The translations under genes were made by a program, and so were the position numbers. Source: a virus. From it: a stretch of DNA of 53,895 nt. The notes beneath the pieces were generated by a model. That model did not search any database. It saw nothing but the letters and a program-made list of their open reading frames with translations, and was not told the origin of the DNA. Below, one piece after another: positions 1-9,348 of this stretch (position 1 is the stretch's first letter; every line of letters starts with the position of its first letter). Where the stretch lies: the IMG/VR virus record IMGVR_UViG_3300020472_000035, positions 1 through 53,895 of that record; one strand, 5' to 3'.

Positions 1-1576
1 CTTGTACTTTACCAGCAGCATCTGATGCAGTGATTGTAACAGCATTCTCTGCACCAATAATTACTTTACTATCACCACCACCTAAGTTAGTTGCAAAAAT
101 GCTTAACGTTCTAAGAGAACCTGAGTTCTGTGTAGTCTGGAATGTTAGATTACCATCTCCAGTCTTGTCTAGAGTTTGTGCAACCCCTCCGTCGAGGGTA
201 ATGTCAGGATCACTGATATAGGTGCGGACGTTGATGTCAACCTCTCCAGCACTACTATCACCCGTATTATTTGCACTAAACAGAAGATTGCCGCTTGTAT
301 CATTAACCTTGACATAATTTAGATAGTTGAATCCACGATAACCTGTGGTGGCGGTAAGTTCTTGATCTAATGCGAAGTCTTCTTTGGTGTTACCATCTGC
401 AAAGGAAACTCTACTGTTTTGTAATTGACCATTGTCAACACCAGCAGCAGCAATACTAACATGACCTGTTGCTGCTACATCAAAATCTTCTTGAGCAAAT
501 GATGCTAAACCTTTTTGTTTAGTTGTAACTGCACCAAGATATCTCCAACTTCCAGTATCACTAGTATCTGAATGAGTTGGAGCAGCTTCACCAGCAGCAA
601 TTCCTAATAGTGCTTGATAGAGTTTTGATGCATTAGTAATTTTATCTTCACGAACATAGGTAGTACCTGCATTATAAGCAAGTGCTTCGGTTCCTTCTAC
701 TGCTGTTGCAATAGGAAGATTTGTAGCAGAAGTTAATCTACCATCTTCGTTAACTGTAAATTTCGTAGCGTTTACAGTTTCTGTTCCAAATGGTTCGCTG
801 TTAGATCCAACAGCATTTACTGATGTTAAAGATTCAGTATTATAATCACCTGAAGTTACAGAAGTTGTTATAAGATTGATGGTTGGGTTACCATTAACAC
901 CCGCACCATTATTAATTTGTATTTTTCCAGCAGTACCAGTAATGGTTCTGGTTGCCATAGAACCACCACTGGTTCTAGCAAGCATACCCGTCGTTGTAAG
1001 ACCTGCAATTGCAACTAAGTCTAAATCATACGGCTGAGCAGAAGAACCCTCTACAGTCCCGTCTAGACCGTATGCAGCAAGGGTTCCGTTATTAGTTGCA
1101 GTATAGTCTATAGCATTGGTAATTCTACCTTTAGCATCTACAGTAACTATATTGTATACACCTGTAGAACTTGATGTTCCATCATAATGAGGAAGAGTTG
1201 AAACTAGACCAAGTTCCGTTGAAAGATTTAAGTTTGCAGAACCGTCAAATGTTCCTGAAGCAGTAATATCATCAGATAGAGTTATTTGTCGAGTAGATGA
1301 TAATCTAGCAGCAGTTGAAGCGTTACCAATTAGAGTTGCAGTAATAACACCAGCAGCAAAATTACCGTCGGCATCCCTTTGTACTAATGTATTTGCTGTA
1401 TTAGATATTGATTCTACTGGTCTTTCATACCGTAATGTGTTCCATGCCGATACACCATCACCTATCTTAAAGCGACCAGTATCTAATTCGATACCTAATT
1501 CACCTTGAGCAAGTGTCGGGTTAGCGTTTGCCCACTCCTGAGCACCACCTCGCCTTAATTGAATTCTATTTGCCAT
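1..1576 (-). CDS. Tail-fibre-like structural protein with Mtd-type N-terminus, partial
   Basis: The gene starts at ATG 1576 and stays open to the left edge, so about 525 residues of the N-terminal part are present and the C-terminus is missing. The first 40 residues (MANRIQLRRG, then WANANPTLAQGELGIELDTG and FKIGDG) match the short N-terminal domain found in the Bordetella phage major tropism determinant (Mtd_N family) and in many phage fibre proteins. The rest is low-complexity, rich in Thr, Ser, Ala, Gly and Asn with beta-type repeats (for example ITASGTFDGSANLNLST), typical of trimeric fibre shafts. It has its own late promoter (1616-1622) and lies after a terminator, so it is a separate late unit. 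A role as a tail fibre or fibre-attachment protein is inferred; the receptor-binding end is outside the window. Confidence 0.8.
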   Translation of the reverse strand, partial: MANRIQLRRGGAQEWANANPTLAQGELGIELDTGRFKIGDGVSAWNTLRYERPVESISNTANTLVQRDADGNFAAGVITATLIGNASTAARLSSTRQITLSDDITASGTFDGSANLNLSTELGLVSTLPHYDGTSSSTGVYNIVTVDAKGRITNAIDYTATNNGTLAAYGLDGTVEGSSAQPYDLDLVAIAGLTTTGMLARTSGGSMATRTITGTAGKIQINNGAGVNGNPTINLITTSVTSGDYNTESLTSVNAVGSNSEPFGTETVNATKFTVNEDGRLTSATNLPIATAVEGTEALAYNAGTTYVREDKITNASKLYQALLGIAAGEAAPTHSDTSDTGSWRYLGAVTTKQKGLASFAQEDFDVAATGHVSIAAAGVDNGQLQNSRVSFADGNTKEDFALDQELTATTGYRGFNYLNYVKVNDTSGNLLFSANNTGDSSAGEVDINVRTYISDPDITLDGGVAQTLDKTGDGNLTFQTTQNSGSLRTLSIFATNLGGGDSKVIIGAENAVTITASDAAGKVQ

Positions 1577-1615
1577 TTTATTCTAGGACAACTCTATGAG
1601 AACATGCTTCCAAGT

Positions 1616-1622
1616 TATTTAT
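1616..1622 (-). promoter_or_regulatory. T4-type late promoter (ATAAATA core)
   Basis: On the minus strand the sequence reads GGCATAAATAACTTGG, matching the T4 late promoter core (TATAAATA, read by gp55/gp33 with host polymerase). It lies about 40 nt upstream of the fibre gene start at 1576 and just after the terminator of the upstream unit. The same core occurs at three other transcription-unit boundaries in this window. Confidence 0.75.
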
Positions 1623-1628
1623 GCCACT

Positions 1629-1653
1629 AAAAAAGGGGAACTGCGTTCCCCTT
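1629..1653 (-). terminator. Rho-independent terminator after the gp8/DUF4815 unit
   Basis: On the minus strand a perfect 9-bp stem AAGGGGAAC / GTTCCCCTT with a 3-nt loop is followed directly by a run of T. It starts 6 nt after the stop codon of the 79-residue coiled-coil gene and separates that operon from the fibre gene's late promoter. Confidence 0.9.
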
Positions 1654-1658
1654 GATTA

Positions 1659-1898
1659 TTATTCAGTTTCAGTCAATTCAGGGGATCCATCGGTAACATC
1701 GTCTCCTTCGATTTCGGGAGGTGTTTCCTCTGGTGGAGCATAATATTCTAGTGCTTCTATAGCACCCTGAAGCTTGAGTGCTTGCACTTCATTCTTTTTA
1801 ATTGATTCAGCAAGTTGCTGATTTTCAGTAATCAGGTTTGAGTATCGGTCTTTAAATTGAACGAGCATCTCATCCTGAGAGATCTTATCCATAGTCAT
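1659..1898 (-). CDS. Small coiled-coil protein with acidic tail
   Basis: A 79-residue protein, last gene of the gp8/DUF4815 unit. Residues about 10-50 (FKDRYSNLITENQQLAESIK and on) show the heptad pattern of a coiled coil. The C-terminal 25 residues are Pro-, Glu- and Asp-rich (PPEETPPEIEGDD). Its start overlaps the end of the preceding 73-residue gene by 4 nt, so the two are probably translationally coupled and may form a complex. No family is recognised. A second in-frame Met at residue 3 is an alternative start. A minor structural or assembly role is inferred only from position. Confidence 0.75.
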   Translation of the reverse strand: MTMDKISQDEMLVQFKDRYSNLITENQQLAESIKKNEVQALKLQGAIEALEYYAPPEETPPEIEGDDVTDGSPELTETE

Positions 1899-2116
1899 GA
1901 TTTGTCAGCTAACGTTAGTAACAGTGATTTTATCTCACCTATTTCTGATTTTAACCCAGAAACATCATTTTGTAAAGTCTGGAATTCTTCCTTCTCCTTT
2001 TGCTCTGCTTTATATGCTGCCATGTATTGCTTATACTTGGCATCATCAGAGCATTGCACTGATCCATTTGCATCATCTTTGAACCAACCGTCAAGATCTT
2101 TAATAGGAACTTTCAT
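1895..2116 (-). CDS. Small hypothetical protein with C-terminal coiled coil
   Basis: A 73-residue protein immediately downstream of the DUF4815 gene: its start at 2116 touches that gene's stop. The N-terminus (MKVPIKDLDGWFKDDANGSV) is followed by a Lys/Glu-rich helix (AAYKAEQKEKEEFQTLQNDV) and a heptad-like segment ending in SLLLTLADKS. With the following 79-residue gene it forms a pair of short helical proteins closing a late operon. Function is unknown; such pairs may be assembly helpers or fibre accessory proteins, but nothing in the sequence proves this. Confidence 0.75.
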   Translation of the reverse strand: MKVPIKDLDGWFKDDANGSVQCSDDAKYKQYMAAYKAEQKEKEEFQTLQNDVSGLKSEIGEIKSLLLTLADKS

Positions 2117-5100
2117 TATACTGCTAAGGCGATTACTCTCAAGTCTTTAATAATAGGTGAGTATGCTTGGTTTGGAGATACGAACACAATTTTTATTTGA
2201 TATTGTGCGAAGTCTAAACCAGCAACTTCATATTCATAGTCACTGAATATTGTTATATCAGATGTTTGTGGTATCTTAGCATTACTAGTGTCAAAGAATT
2301 CCCATCCTAAAGTATCAATAGAATCAGTAGAACCAGAAGGAAGTACTCTATATAGAGGTTTAATCTCAGTATTAGGTGGACGGTAACCTGCAAAGATCAA
2401 CTTAATAGAAGATGATGGATTACTTAGATCTGCGATCTTAGTAATATAACATCCATTATGATCATCACCAACTGGTAATGTTGCTGTATTTGAATCTGCT
2501 GGTGAATTAATTCTTTGACTGATTGTCGTAATAGACATTCTGTCAGTATCAATAACAGGACTTACATTATCCTTTTCACTGAATAATGTTAGATCCATTC
2601 TAAATGACTTAGCACCACTTAATTCAGCAGACTCATTAATTTGTGAACAAACTAATTGTGGAGCAACAAAGTAATTGTCCTCCCCTAGGTTAACATCATA
2701 GAACTCTCCAGTATTACTAAAGGAGTTCTGTGGTAATGATTGACCATTATTAATAGATGTACCAGTAATTGTATTAACCCTTGCTGTGACTAGGGTCTTA
2801 GGCAGAACCATCTTCTGAATCTGCGGTGATAGAATCTCATACTGAATATTTTGTGTTGCCACTACGCTGCTATCACCTGATCTAATACCTAATCTGGCAA
2901 TAGATGATGTAGCAAGATCGTAACTATCTAAAGTAGGATTCATAATAGCAGGATGAGTCTTATTGATCTCAATTAGAGGAATACCATCTAAGTTATAGCA
3001 TTCAACTATTGATTCATCAGTATGACTTGCTGCTGTAGTTCCATCAAGTCCTCTTTCAGCAACAGTTATAGTCTTAGCAGTTCCACTAATAGCAGTGTAG
3101 GACATGATCTCATCATCAATCTTAATATATCCAAGGTTTAATGTTCCAACATTAGCACCATTAATAACAGTATGGAATGCTGTTGCATCATTAACTTGAA
3201 TAGCAGTATCGGAATCTGATATTGATGATGTCAAATATGTATCAGATACTTCAGATTTAATACCTTCAAGAATAACATTGTTATCTGTATCATGCATACC
3301 ATGATGGGAATGTTGAACAGTAATTCTTCTTTGTGATGTAGTATATGTTGGTGTGCTTGCAGGATATGCATTTTGAACAACACTAGATGATACGTTATCT
3401 CCAGAGTAAGTTACAGAAGCAACAGTTGCAGTCTTACCAGAGTCAGCACCAGTAATCTGTTCTGAAGTTGCTGTAAAGACTGTAGAAACATATTTAAGTG
3501 TTAATGATCCATTACCACCACCATTATCTGTCCAAGTAATAACCTCTGCAGTAGGTGCAGCAGCACTGTTACCAGTGATTATTTCACCTACAGTAAAGTC
3601 ACCTGATGCACTACTTACTGTCATTGTGCAAAGAGTCTTAGAAGAAACCAATCTGTTAATAACTGTTCCACCAGTAGCAGAACCAGATTGCCATGTTCCA
3701 GAGATATCATTAATAGTCAACAATACTCCAGCATTACTATCTGTAACTTCTTTAACTGTTCCTTGGGCAAGAGTCGTTTTCTGATAAACACGAGCACCAA
3801 CTGTATAAGGAAGAGTTGCAGAAACAGCATTCATAACCAATTGCAATTCAGGTTGATATGTCTGAATTGGATCAGTTCTTAATACGAGTTTACCACCATT
3901 ACCTGTATCCAGAGGAGCATTATTAAGTGTAAGTTGAGAGGCAACTCCAGTATTGAATACTGCCTTATACACAACAAACTTAAGGTCTTCGTACTGGTCT
4001 GCTGTCCATGTAGTTGCGTTCTGTGATTTAAATAGAACACCAGCGTAAGGCTGTTCAGATATAGTTCTGTCTCCAGTAATATCTAATTCACCCATCCTAG
4101 AGATCCAAACTTGATATTCATTAGAGTCTGAGAAGAGAACAAAGCAATGTTCAATAGACTGTGGAATATAAACAGGTGCTTGGAATGTAAATTTAGTTGC
4201 AATAGCACCAGTTTCAGATGTCTGAATAGTATCAGGTGTTACCGTAACATCGGAGAATGGGAGAATAGCAGTTGTTGGATAACCATTTTCCATCGTTCTG
4301 ATCTGCATAGAGATCGGAATGTTACTATCTTTAGCATTGAAGTAAACATCAACAGAAGTAATGAATACACCACCCTCTTCATCAACCAAGAATGATTGTG
4401 CTAGAGGATCCCACCAACCAACCTGACGTGACTCAGTTCTAGTTGTTCTAACAGTTCTGTCTTGTGTTACTGTGTCTACAACAAGTTCAGCATTTCTAAC
4501 TGCTAATACGTTTTCTTGTAAGGTATTGAGTGTACCTGTTGCTGCATATTCTGTCTGTGCAGCAGATGCGACTGTTCCTGCAGTCCTTGCATCATCTTTA
4601 TTTGTTGTTAATCTTAATAATCTTGTACCAGTAGCCCAACGAGGGTTAGTGCTAACTTGAGGTGGTGGAATAAAGAGTGATCCTTTCCACTGTCCTAATC
4701 TATCTGTAATTAATCTACGATCTCTTACAACTGCTCTAGCACCAGAAGAAGCAAGTAATACTTCACCAACTTGGATATTACCATAGTATTGTCCAACTGC
4801 TTGTGCTGCAAGTGACTCAGTATCAACATTTATAAAGTTAGTTGTTGATGAGTAAGATGAAGGCATATCAGTATCATCATATGGATTCCACTTATAGAAA
4901 TCATTAGGTGAACCAACTCTAAATCTGGCACCACTTGTTAAACCTCTAACTGTTTCACCAATAACAAATGGTGTTGAGTTAGTTCTACTATCAGTGCTAG
5001 GATCTTTAATTACTTCAAGAACCTTCGGCATCAAATAATCACCAACCTTAGTTCCATCGAAGAATCCATAGAACGTAGTTCTAGGCTTCATACGAGCAAC

Positions 5101-8100
5101 AGTTACTTGAATATTTCTAGAACGAATCCAAGGAATAGAAGTTGAAGATACAGTTCTATCTCCCATAGATTGACGATCAATCCTAGGAACTACTCTAGTT
5201 CTAATACCACGTCTGGTTTGTTGATTCGTCGTAGTAACCGTTCTCGATCCCATAACACGACGACCTCTACCACGGACATAGTTCGCAAAGGTGTGTTCTC
5301 TCCATGTACTCCATCCACCACTTGAAGTTCCACTCCATGTAGTATTCCATGATCCCCATTGAATAGGAGCAAATCCATTTTGATCTGCACCTTGCTCTCT
5401 AAATGTGGCTTCAAAATCTCCTTCAATATCAATTACATTGACAGGTAAACGATTAGTATCTACCCAGTCATCTGAAGCAGGAAGTAAATCAATACGACCA
5501 ATATAAGCAAACACGTTAAATGGGTTTACATTCTCTACACGTGATGCATAAGACTGTGTAATTAATGCTAATTCAGTATAAGGTAGAGTAATTAAAGGAC
5601 CAGTCTTTTGATAATTTGCAGATAGGGACTCATTAATTAATAGTGCTACGTTAGTAGTATAGTGTGAAGACTGACAGGTTCCGTTCTCATAACTGAGAGC
5701 AGCACTGTAGTCTGCGTTAACTGTACTGGATTTAGAATGATCTGTAAAGTCATCAACTATAAATCCATTCTTCAAACGATTCTTACCAGAAGAATCCATT
5801 ATCTCAGTATTAAATGTATCACTCTCTAACATGTTGAGTGATGTATAATACTCAACTTGGTCAATACGTTTCTCTAACTTACCAATGTCACGCATGGTAT
5901 AACGTCTGTTATCAGACTTTTCAACAATAACATCAGATGCAGGATCAAATCCATATGGAGCATGGATCAAAGTAGCTAGAAGCATACCATCCTGTAAGTT
6001 GTCTGGTGGAGAAGGAAGCTGCGCTGACTTACCTTTAACAACCTGGAATTCTCCATTAGGTAATAAGAATAGTTTATCAACCCTAGGAAGATACCAATCA
6101 AAGTCACATCTGAAATCACTATTGACTTTAGGAACGTCAAATAGAGTTGCAGCTGGACTACCTGCTGTTGGGAATGTTCTGTGCTTAAAGTCTAATGTAG
6201 CAGCATTTACATATGCTGGAGATGCAACAGATCCTGTTCCAGTAAATAGATTTTTAACACCTGGACGGAAGTCTAAGTAATCAGGTAAGAAGAATTCTTG
6301 GTAATATGGAATGTCTGCATATGCAGTATCCAAGTATGATTGTCCACCGAAGTAGTCTCCAGTAGCAGCATGTGCATAGTAATCTAGAACAATCTTAACT
6401 TTTCTAATTGGTTGTGCAACACCTTTCTTTCTTACAAGTCTTGAAACTCCATATATGAAATTGGTTTGACCAGTTTCTAGTGTATAACGATCTGTAATAA
6501 CTTTAGATCCATCAATAATAGATCCAGTAGAGTCATTAATAATACCTTGAATAGCAATGTTGCTGGTATTATATCCATCAACAGTTTCACCAGAGATGAA
6601 CTTACCACTAAGATAAACAAGTGATAGTTTTAAAGTGCTTGAGTTAAAGTCAACTACTCGTGCTCTAGCACCAGAAGTCTTACCAACAACAACACTCTTA
6701 GTTGCAAAGAACGTTGGTTCAACTAAAGTAATTGAAGGTATTACAGGATCACTATCATCCAATGATTCATAAACAGCATGAACATTGAATACGTCTGTTA
6801 TACCTAATGATATATCTCTATCTTCAATTCTAATTCCGTATACTCCAGAATATGCTAAACCATAGTTTTGCTTATCAAGATTCTGAATTGTTTGATTCAC
6901 CTTCAATACAAACATGTTTGTAGGTGATTTTGTCTTCTTGGTAGTAACGTTTTTAGATATAGATGCAGTAACCTTAACAGAAGTAATTGCACCACCATCA
7001 CCAGTAACATCCAAGTTAACTACCTGAATAGTAGTTCTATCAGCAGAGGTAAATGTTGTATAACCTATAGCACCAGAGTTTACAGTATCAATAGGAATCT
7101 GCTTACCTACAGGATATGCTGCAGAGGTACTACCCATAACAGTGAATGAATATGCGGAGTTTGATATTGCTTCAAACTGTTCATTCTCAGGTAGCGTAAT
7201 TGATATAGCGTTTGCAGCAACTGTCTGTGCATCAAACGTTCTCCTAACAATACATGATTCATCCGAAATGGATTTAACATATGGGCTAGGCATTTCTTTG
7301 AGAAGATTTGCATTCTCAGTCTCCCAAAGTTTTCCTCTATATCTAAGAAGTGTATTATATGTTCCAGCAGCAGGATAGTTAGAACCTGGAGGAGTTACAT
7401 TAACTACTTGAGTAGTAAAGGTAAAGATGTTATTGATATTTGATGAACCTAGGTTAGAAGGATTAACAAAATCAACATCAACATACTTTGTTTCTGAGAA
7501 GTAAATTCTATCGCCAGGTCTTAAGTCTGCAGCGAAATTAGAATTTAAACCAGTAATCTTTTCTGAACCACCAGTAGCATCATATGTAAATGTAGCACCT
7601 TGAAGGAATTTTAAATCTTCTAATATAAGGTCAGAAGTAAATTCTACTGCTAAAGTAGATTCATCCCTACCAACTATCTGACGTGTATCAGAATACTTAT
7701 AGGTATGAACATTAGTAATAGTATCTAAATTTAATCCATCTAGAGTAACCATTTCTCCTTTCTGGAACGCTCCTTCCACCTGATAAACAGGAAGGTGTGT
7801 TGCAGCAGATACGTTATCAATAAGATATGCTCTAGCACCAGAAGATGCTCCCACAACAACTGATCCTCTATTATCTGCAGCACCAGTACTAATTGTTTGA
7901 GCACTACCTAACTGTAGGACAGTGAACATTTGCACATCAAATAAGTGCAAATTATACTTGTCATCTGTATTACCAAAGGTTGTATCTGGATCTTGAAGGA
8001 ATTCTAAGGATGCTGCACGTGCATATCCAATAAGATTACCTTGTGCATCACCAGGAGTTGCTGTGAAGTTATCACGTAATTCTACTGTTTGATATGCATT

Positions 8101-9342
8101 AGCAATCGTAGATCCAGCAGTGTTTAAGAATCCCCAAAGATTCTTAACTTTAGAGTAGTTACCTAAAGTAAATGGGATGATAGTGTTCTGAGCAGCATCA
8201 GTATCCCTTGGTTTTGCTAAGTCAACATAGGTTGGTGATAGAGTCTTAAGTCTATATCCTCTAACATATGCAACACCTGGACCCATCTCAAGAGCATAAT
8301 TGCTTTCTGCTGCATAATTTCCTTGAGCAGTAGTATCACCACTACTGTACACACCATTATTGAACCCATCATTTAGGTTCTCTCTCATAGTAATCTGGAA
8401 ATCTTGCACAACATAGTCACCAGACTCTTCATAAGTTCTGGTAGCAAGAGACCTTTCTAATTCATCATATGCACTACGATCAACTAATTTCTCAATCTTA
8501 TTACCATTGATACGTAGTAATTCGATGAAGTCTTTATCTGCTTCATCTGTAAGTAATTTCTTAACTAGGTTAGTAGTTATTCGGAACCTGTGAGAACCAG
8601 GAGCAGCATAATTAGATGTTCCTGCAGCGTTATCATTGAGGGATAAGTCATCTTCTGGGGTGATGATTGACTCAAGGATTTCAAGTCCGATTCTGTATTT
8701 TGGTGAGCTTCCATACTGATCAAGGAGAATATACTGATATGGTACGTCTACGAAGAAACCACGAATGAAATAAACACCTTCCTGAACATATGCAACAGAA
8801 CCAATTTGAGTTGCTTCAGTAGGAAGTAATTGTGCAAATGGTGATCCAACTTCAATTAGAGTTGTACCAAAAGTGATTTCAGTATCAGTGATTAACTGTT
8901 CATTATTTGTAAATGTATCTTGATTATTTTCTGCTCCACCAGATTCAATGTATTTAAGATAGAGTGTAATATACCCTTTATCTGAATCTGTCGATGAAAT
9001 ACTATAAAGAACCTTGGCTTTAACACCAGAGGTCAAACCTGTAATAATTTTTCCTGTAATCTGACTTCTATAACTTTCAACGTCGGCACCCAAGAATGAC
9101 TCCTGGACCATAATGGCATTAACATTTAAGTCATATCCTACCTGACCTGGAATAACCATCGAACCATCTTTGAATAGATGAGTTCCCATATTCTCAACCT
9201 GATTCTGTAGAATAGATTGAGACTGTGTTAATTCTCTTGCCTGTATTGGAAATCCAGGACGAAATAAAACCCGATAAAAGTTCTTTGCTTTATCAAAGTC
9301 GTCGTAATACGGGGTTACATTTAAATTAGTATTTTGTGCCAT
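2116..9342 (-). CDS. DUF4815-type virion structural protein (2,408 aa)
   Basis: The N-terminus (LNVTPYYDDFDKAKNFYRVL, then FRPGFPIQARELTQSQSILQ) is the hallmark of DUF4815 proteins, which are large virion proteins of T4-like marine phages. Further conserved blocks are PWIRSRNIQVTV with RTTFYGFFDG near residues 1400-1430, and WWDPLAQSFLVDEEGG near 1640, followed by a beta-rich region with PVYIPQSIEH and MGELDITG. Several short modules of the type TSGARARVV recur along the chain. The C-terminal third is beta-rich and Thr/Ser-rich. It follows the gp8-like gene by 6 nt and is co-transcribed from the 10,907 late promoter. A baseplate-peripheral or fibre-connecting role is inferred from position. 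The exact T4 counterpart is uncertain; gp9-gp12 occupy comparable positions. Confidence 0.85.
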   Translation of the reverse strand: MAQNTNLNVTPYYDDFDKAKNFYRVLFRPGFPIQARELTQSQSILQNQVENMGTHLFKDGSMVIPGQVGYDLNVNAIMVQESFLGADVESYRSQITGKIITGLTSGVKAKVLYSISSTDSDKGYITLYLKYIESGGAENNQDTFTNNEQLITDTEITFGTTLIEVGSPFAQLLPTEATQIGSVAYVQEGVYFIRGFFVDVPYQYILLDQYGSSPKYRIGLEILESIITPEDDLSLNDNAAGTSNYAAPGSHRFRITTNLVKKLLTDEADKDFIELLRINGNKIEKLVDRSAYDELERSLATRTYEESGDYVVQDFQITMRENLNDGFNNGVYSSGDTTAQGNYAAESNYALEMGPGVAYVRGYRLKTLSPTYVDLAKPRDTDAAQNTIIPFTLGNYSKVKNLWGFLNTAGSTIANAYQTVELRDNFTATPGDAQGNLIGYARAASLEFLQDPDTTFGNTDDKYNLHLFDVQMFTVLQLGSAQTISTGAADNRGSVVVGASSGARAYLIDNVSAATHLPVYQVEGAFQKGEMVTLDGLNLDTITNVHTYKYSDTRQIVGRDESTLAVEFTSDLILEDLKFLQGATFTYDATGGSEKITGLNSNFAADLRPGDRIYFSETKYVDVDFVNPSNLGSSNINNIFTFTTQVVNVTPPGSNYPAAGTYNTLLRYRGKLWETENANLLKEMPSPYVKSISDESCIVRRTFDAQTVAANAISITLPENEQFEAISNSAYSFTVMGSTSAAYPVGKQIPIDTVNSGAIGYTTFTSADRTTIQVVNLDVTGDGGAITSVKVTASISKNVTTKKTKSPTNMFVLKVNQTIQNLDKQNYGLAYSGVYGIRIEDRDISLGITDVFNVHAVYESLDDSDPVIPSITLVEPTFFATKSVVVGKTSGARARVVDFNSSTLKLSLVYLSGKFISGETVDGYNTSNIAIQGIINDSTGSIIDGSKVITDRYTLETGQTNFIYGVSRLVRKKGVAQPIRKVKIVLDYYAHAATGDYFGGQSYLDTAYADIPYYQEFFLPDYLDFRPGVKNLFTGTGSVASPAYVNAATLDFKHRTFPTAGSPAATLFDVPKVNSDFRCDFDWYLPRVDKLFLLPNGEFQVVKGKSAQLPSPPDNLQDGMLLATLIHAPYGFDPASDVIVEKSDNRRYTMRDIGKLEKRIDQVEYYTSLNMLESDTFNTEIMDSSGKNRLKNGFIVDDFTDHSKSSTVNADYSAALSYENGTCQSSHYTTNVALLINESLSANYQKTGPLITLPYTELALITQSYASRVENVNPFNVFAYIGRIDLLPASDDWVDTNRLPVNVIDIEGDFEATFREQGADQNGFAPIQWGSWNTTWSGTSSGGWSTWREHTFANYVRGRGRRVMGSRTVTTTNQQTRRGIRTRVVPRIDRQSMGDRTVSSTSIPWIRSRNIQVTVARMKPRTTFYGFFDGTKVGDYLMPKVLEVIKDPSTDSRTNSTPFVIGETVRGLTSGARFRVGSPNDFYKWNPYDDTDMPSSYSSTTNFINVDTESLAAQAVGQYYGNIQVGEVLLASSGARAVVRDRRLITDRLGQWKGSLFIPPPQVSTNPRWATGTRLLRLTTNKDDARTAGTVASAAQTEYAATGTLNTLQENVLAVRNAELVVDTVTQDRTVRTTRTESRQVGWWDPLAQSFLVDEEGGVFITSVDVYFNAKDSNIPISMQIRTMENGYPTTAILPFSDVTVTPDTIQTSETGAIATKFTFQAPVYIPQSIEHCFVLFSDSNEYQVWISRMGELDITGDRTISEQPYAGVLFKSQNATTWTADQYEDLKFVVYKAVFNTGVASQLTLNNAPLDTGNGGKLVLRTDPIQTYQPELQLVMNAVSATLPYTVGARVYQKTTLAQGTVKEVTDSNAGVLLTINDISGTWQSGSATGGTVINRLVSSKTLCTMTVSSASGDFTVGEIITGNSAAAPTAEVITWTDNGGGNGSLTLKYVSTVFTATSEQITGADSGKTATVASVTYSGDNVSSSVVQNAYPASTPTYTTSQRRITVQHSHHGMHDTDNNVILEGIKSEVSDTYLTSSISDSDTAIQVNDATAFHTVINGANVGTLNLGYIKIDDEIMSYTAISGTAKTITVAERGLDGTTAASHTDESIVECYNLDGIPLIEINKTHPAIMNPTLDSYDLATSSIARLGIRSGDSSVVATQNIQYEILSPQIQKMVLPKTLVTARVNTITGTSINNGQSLPQNSFSNTGEFYDVNLGEDNYFVAPQLVCSQINESAELSGAKSFRMDLTLFSEKDNVSPVIDTDRMSITTISQRINSPADSNTATLPVGDDHNGCYITKIADLSNPSSSIKLIFAGYRPPNTEIKPLYRVLPSGSTDSIDTLGWEFFDTSNAKIPQTSDITIFSDYEYEVAGLDFAQYQIKIVFVSPNQAYSPIIKDLRVIALAV

Positions 9343-9348
9343 TCGATT

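Noticed and set aside
1-1576. Diversity-generating retroelement suggested by the Mtd-type N-terminus
   Set aside because: The Mtd_N domain occurs in many ordinary fibres. No reverse transcriptase or template/variable repeat pair is seen in the window.
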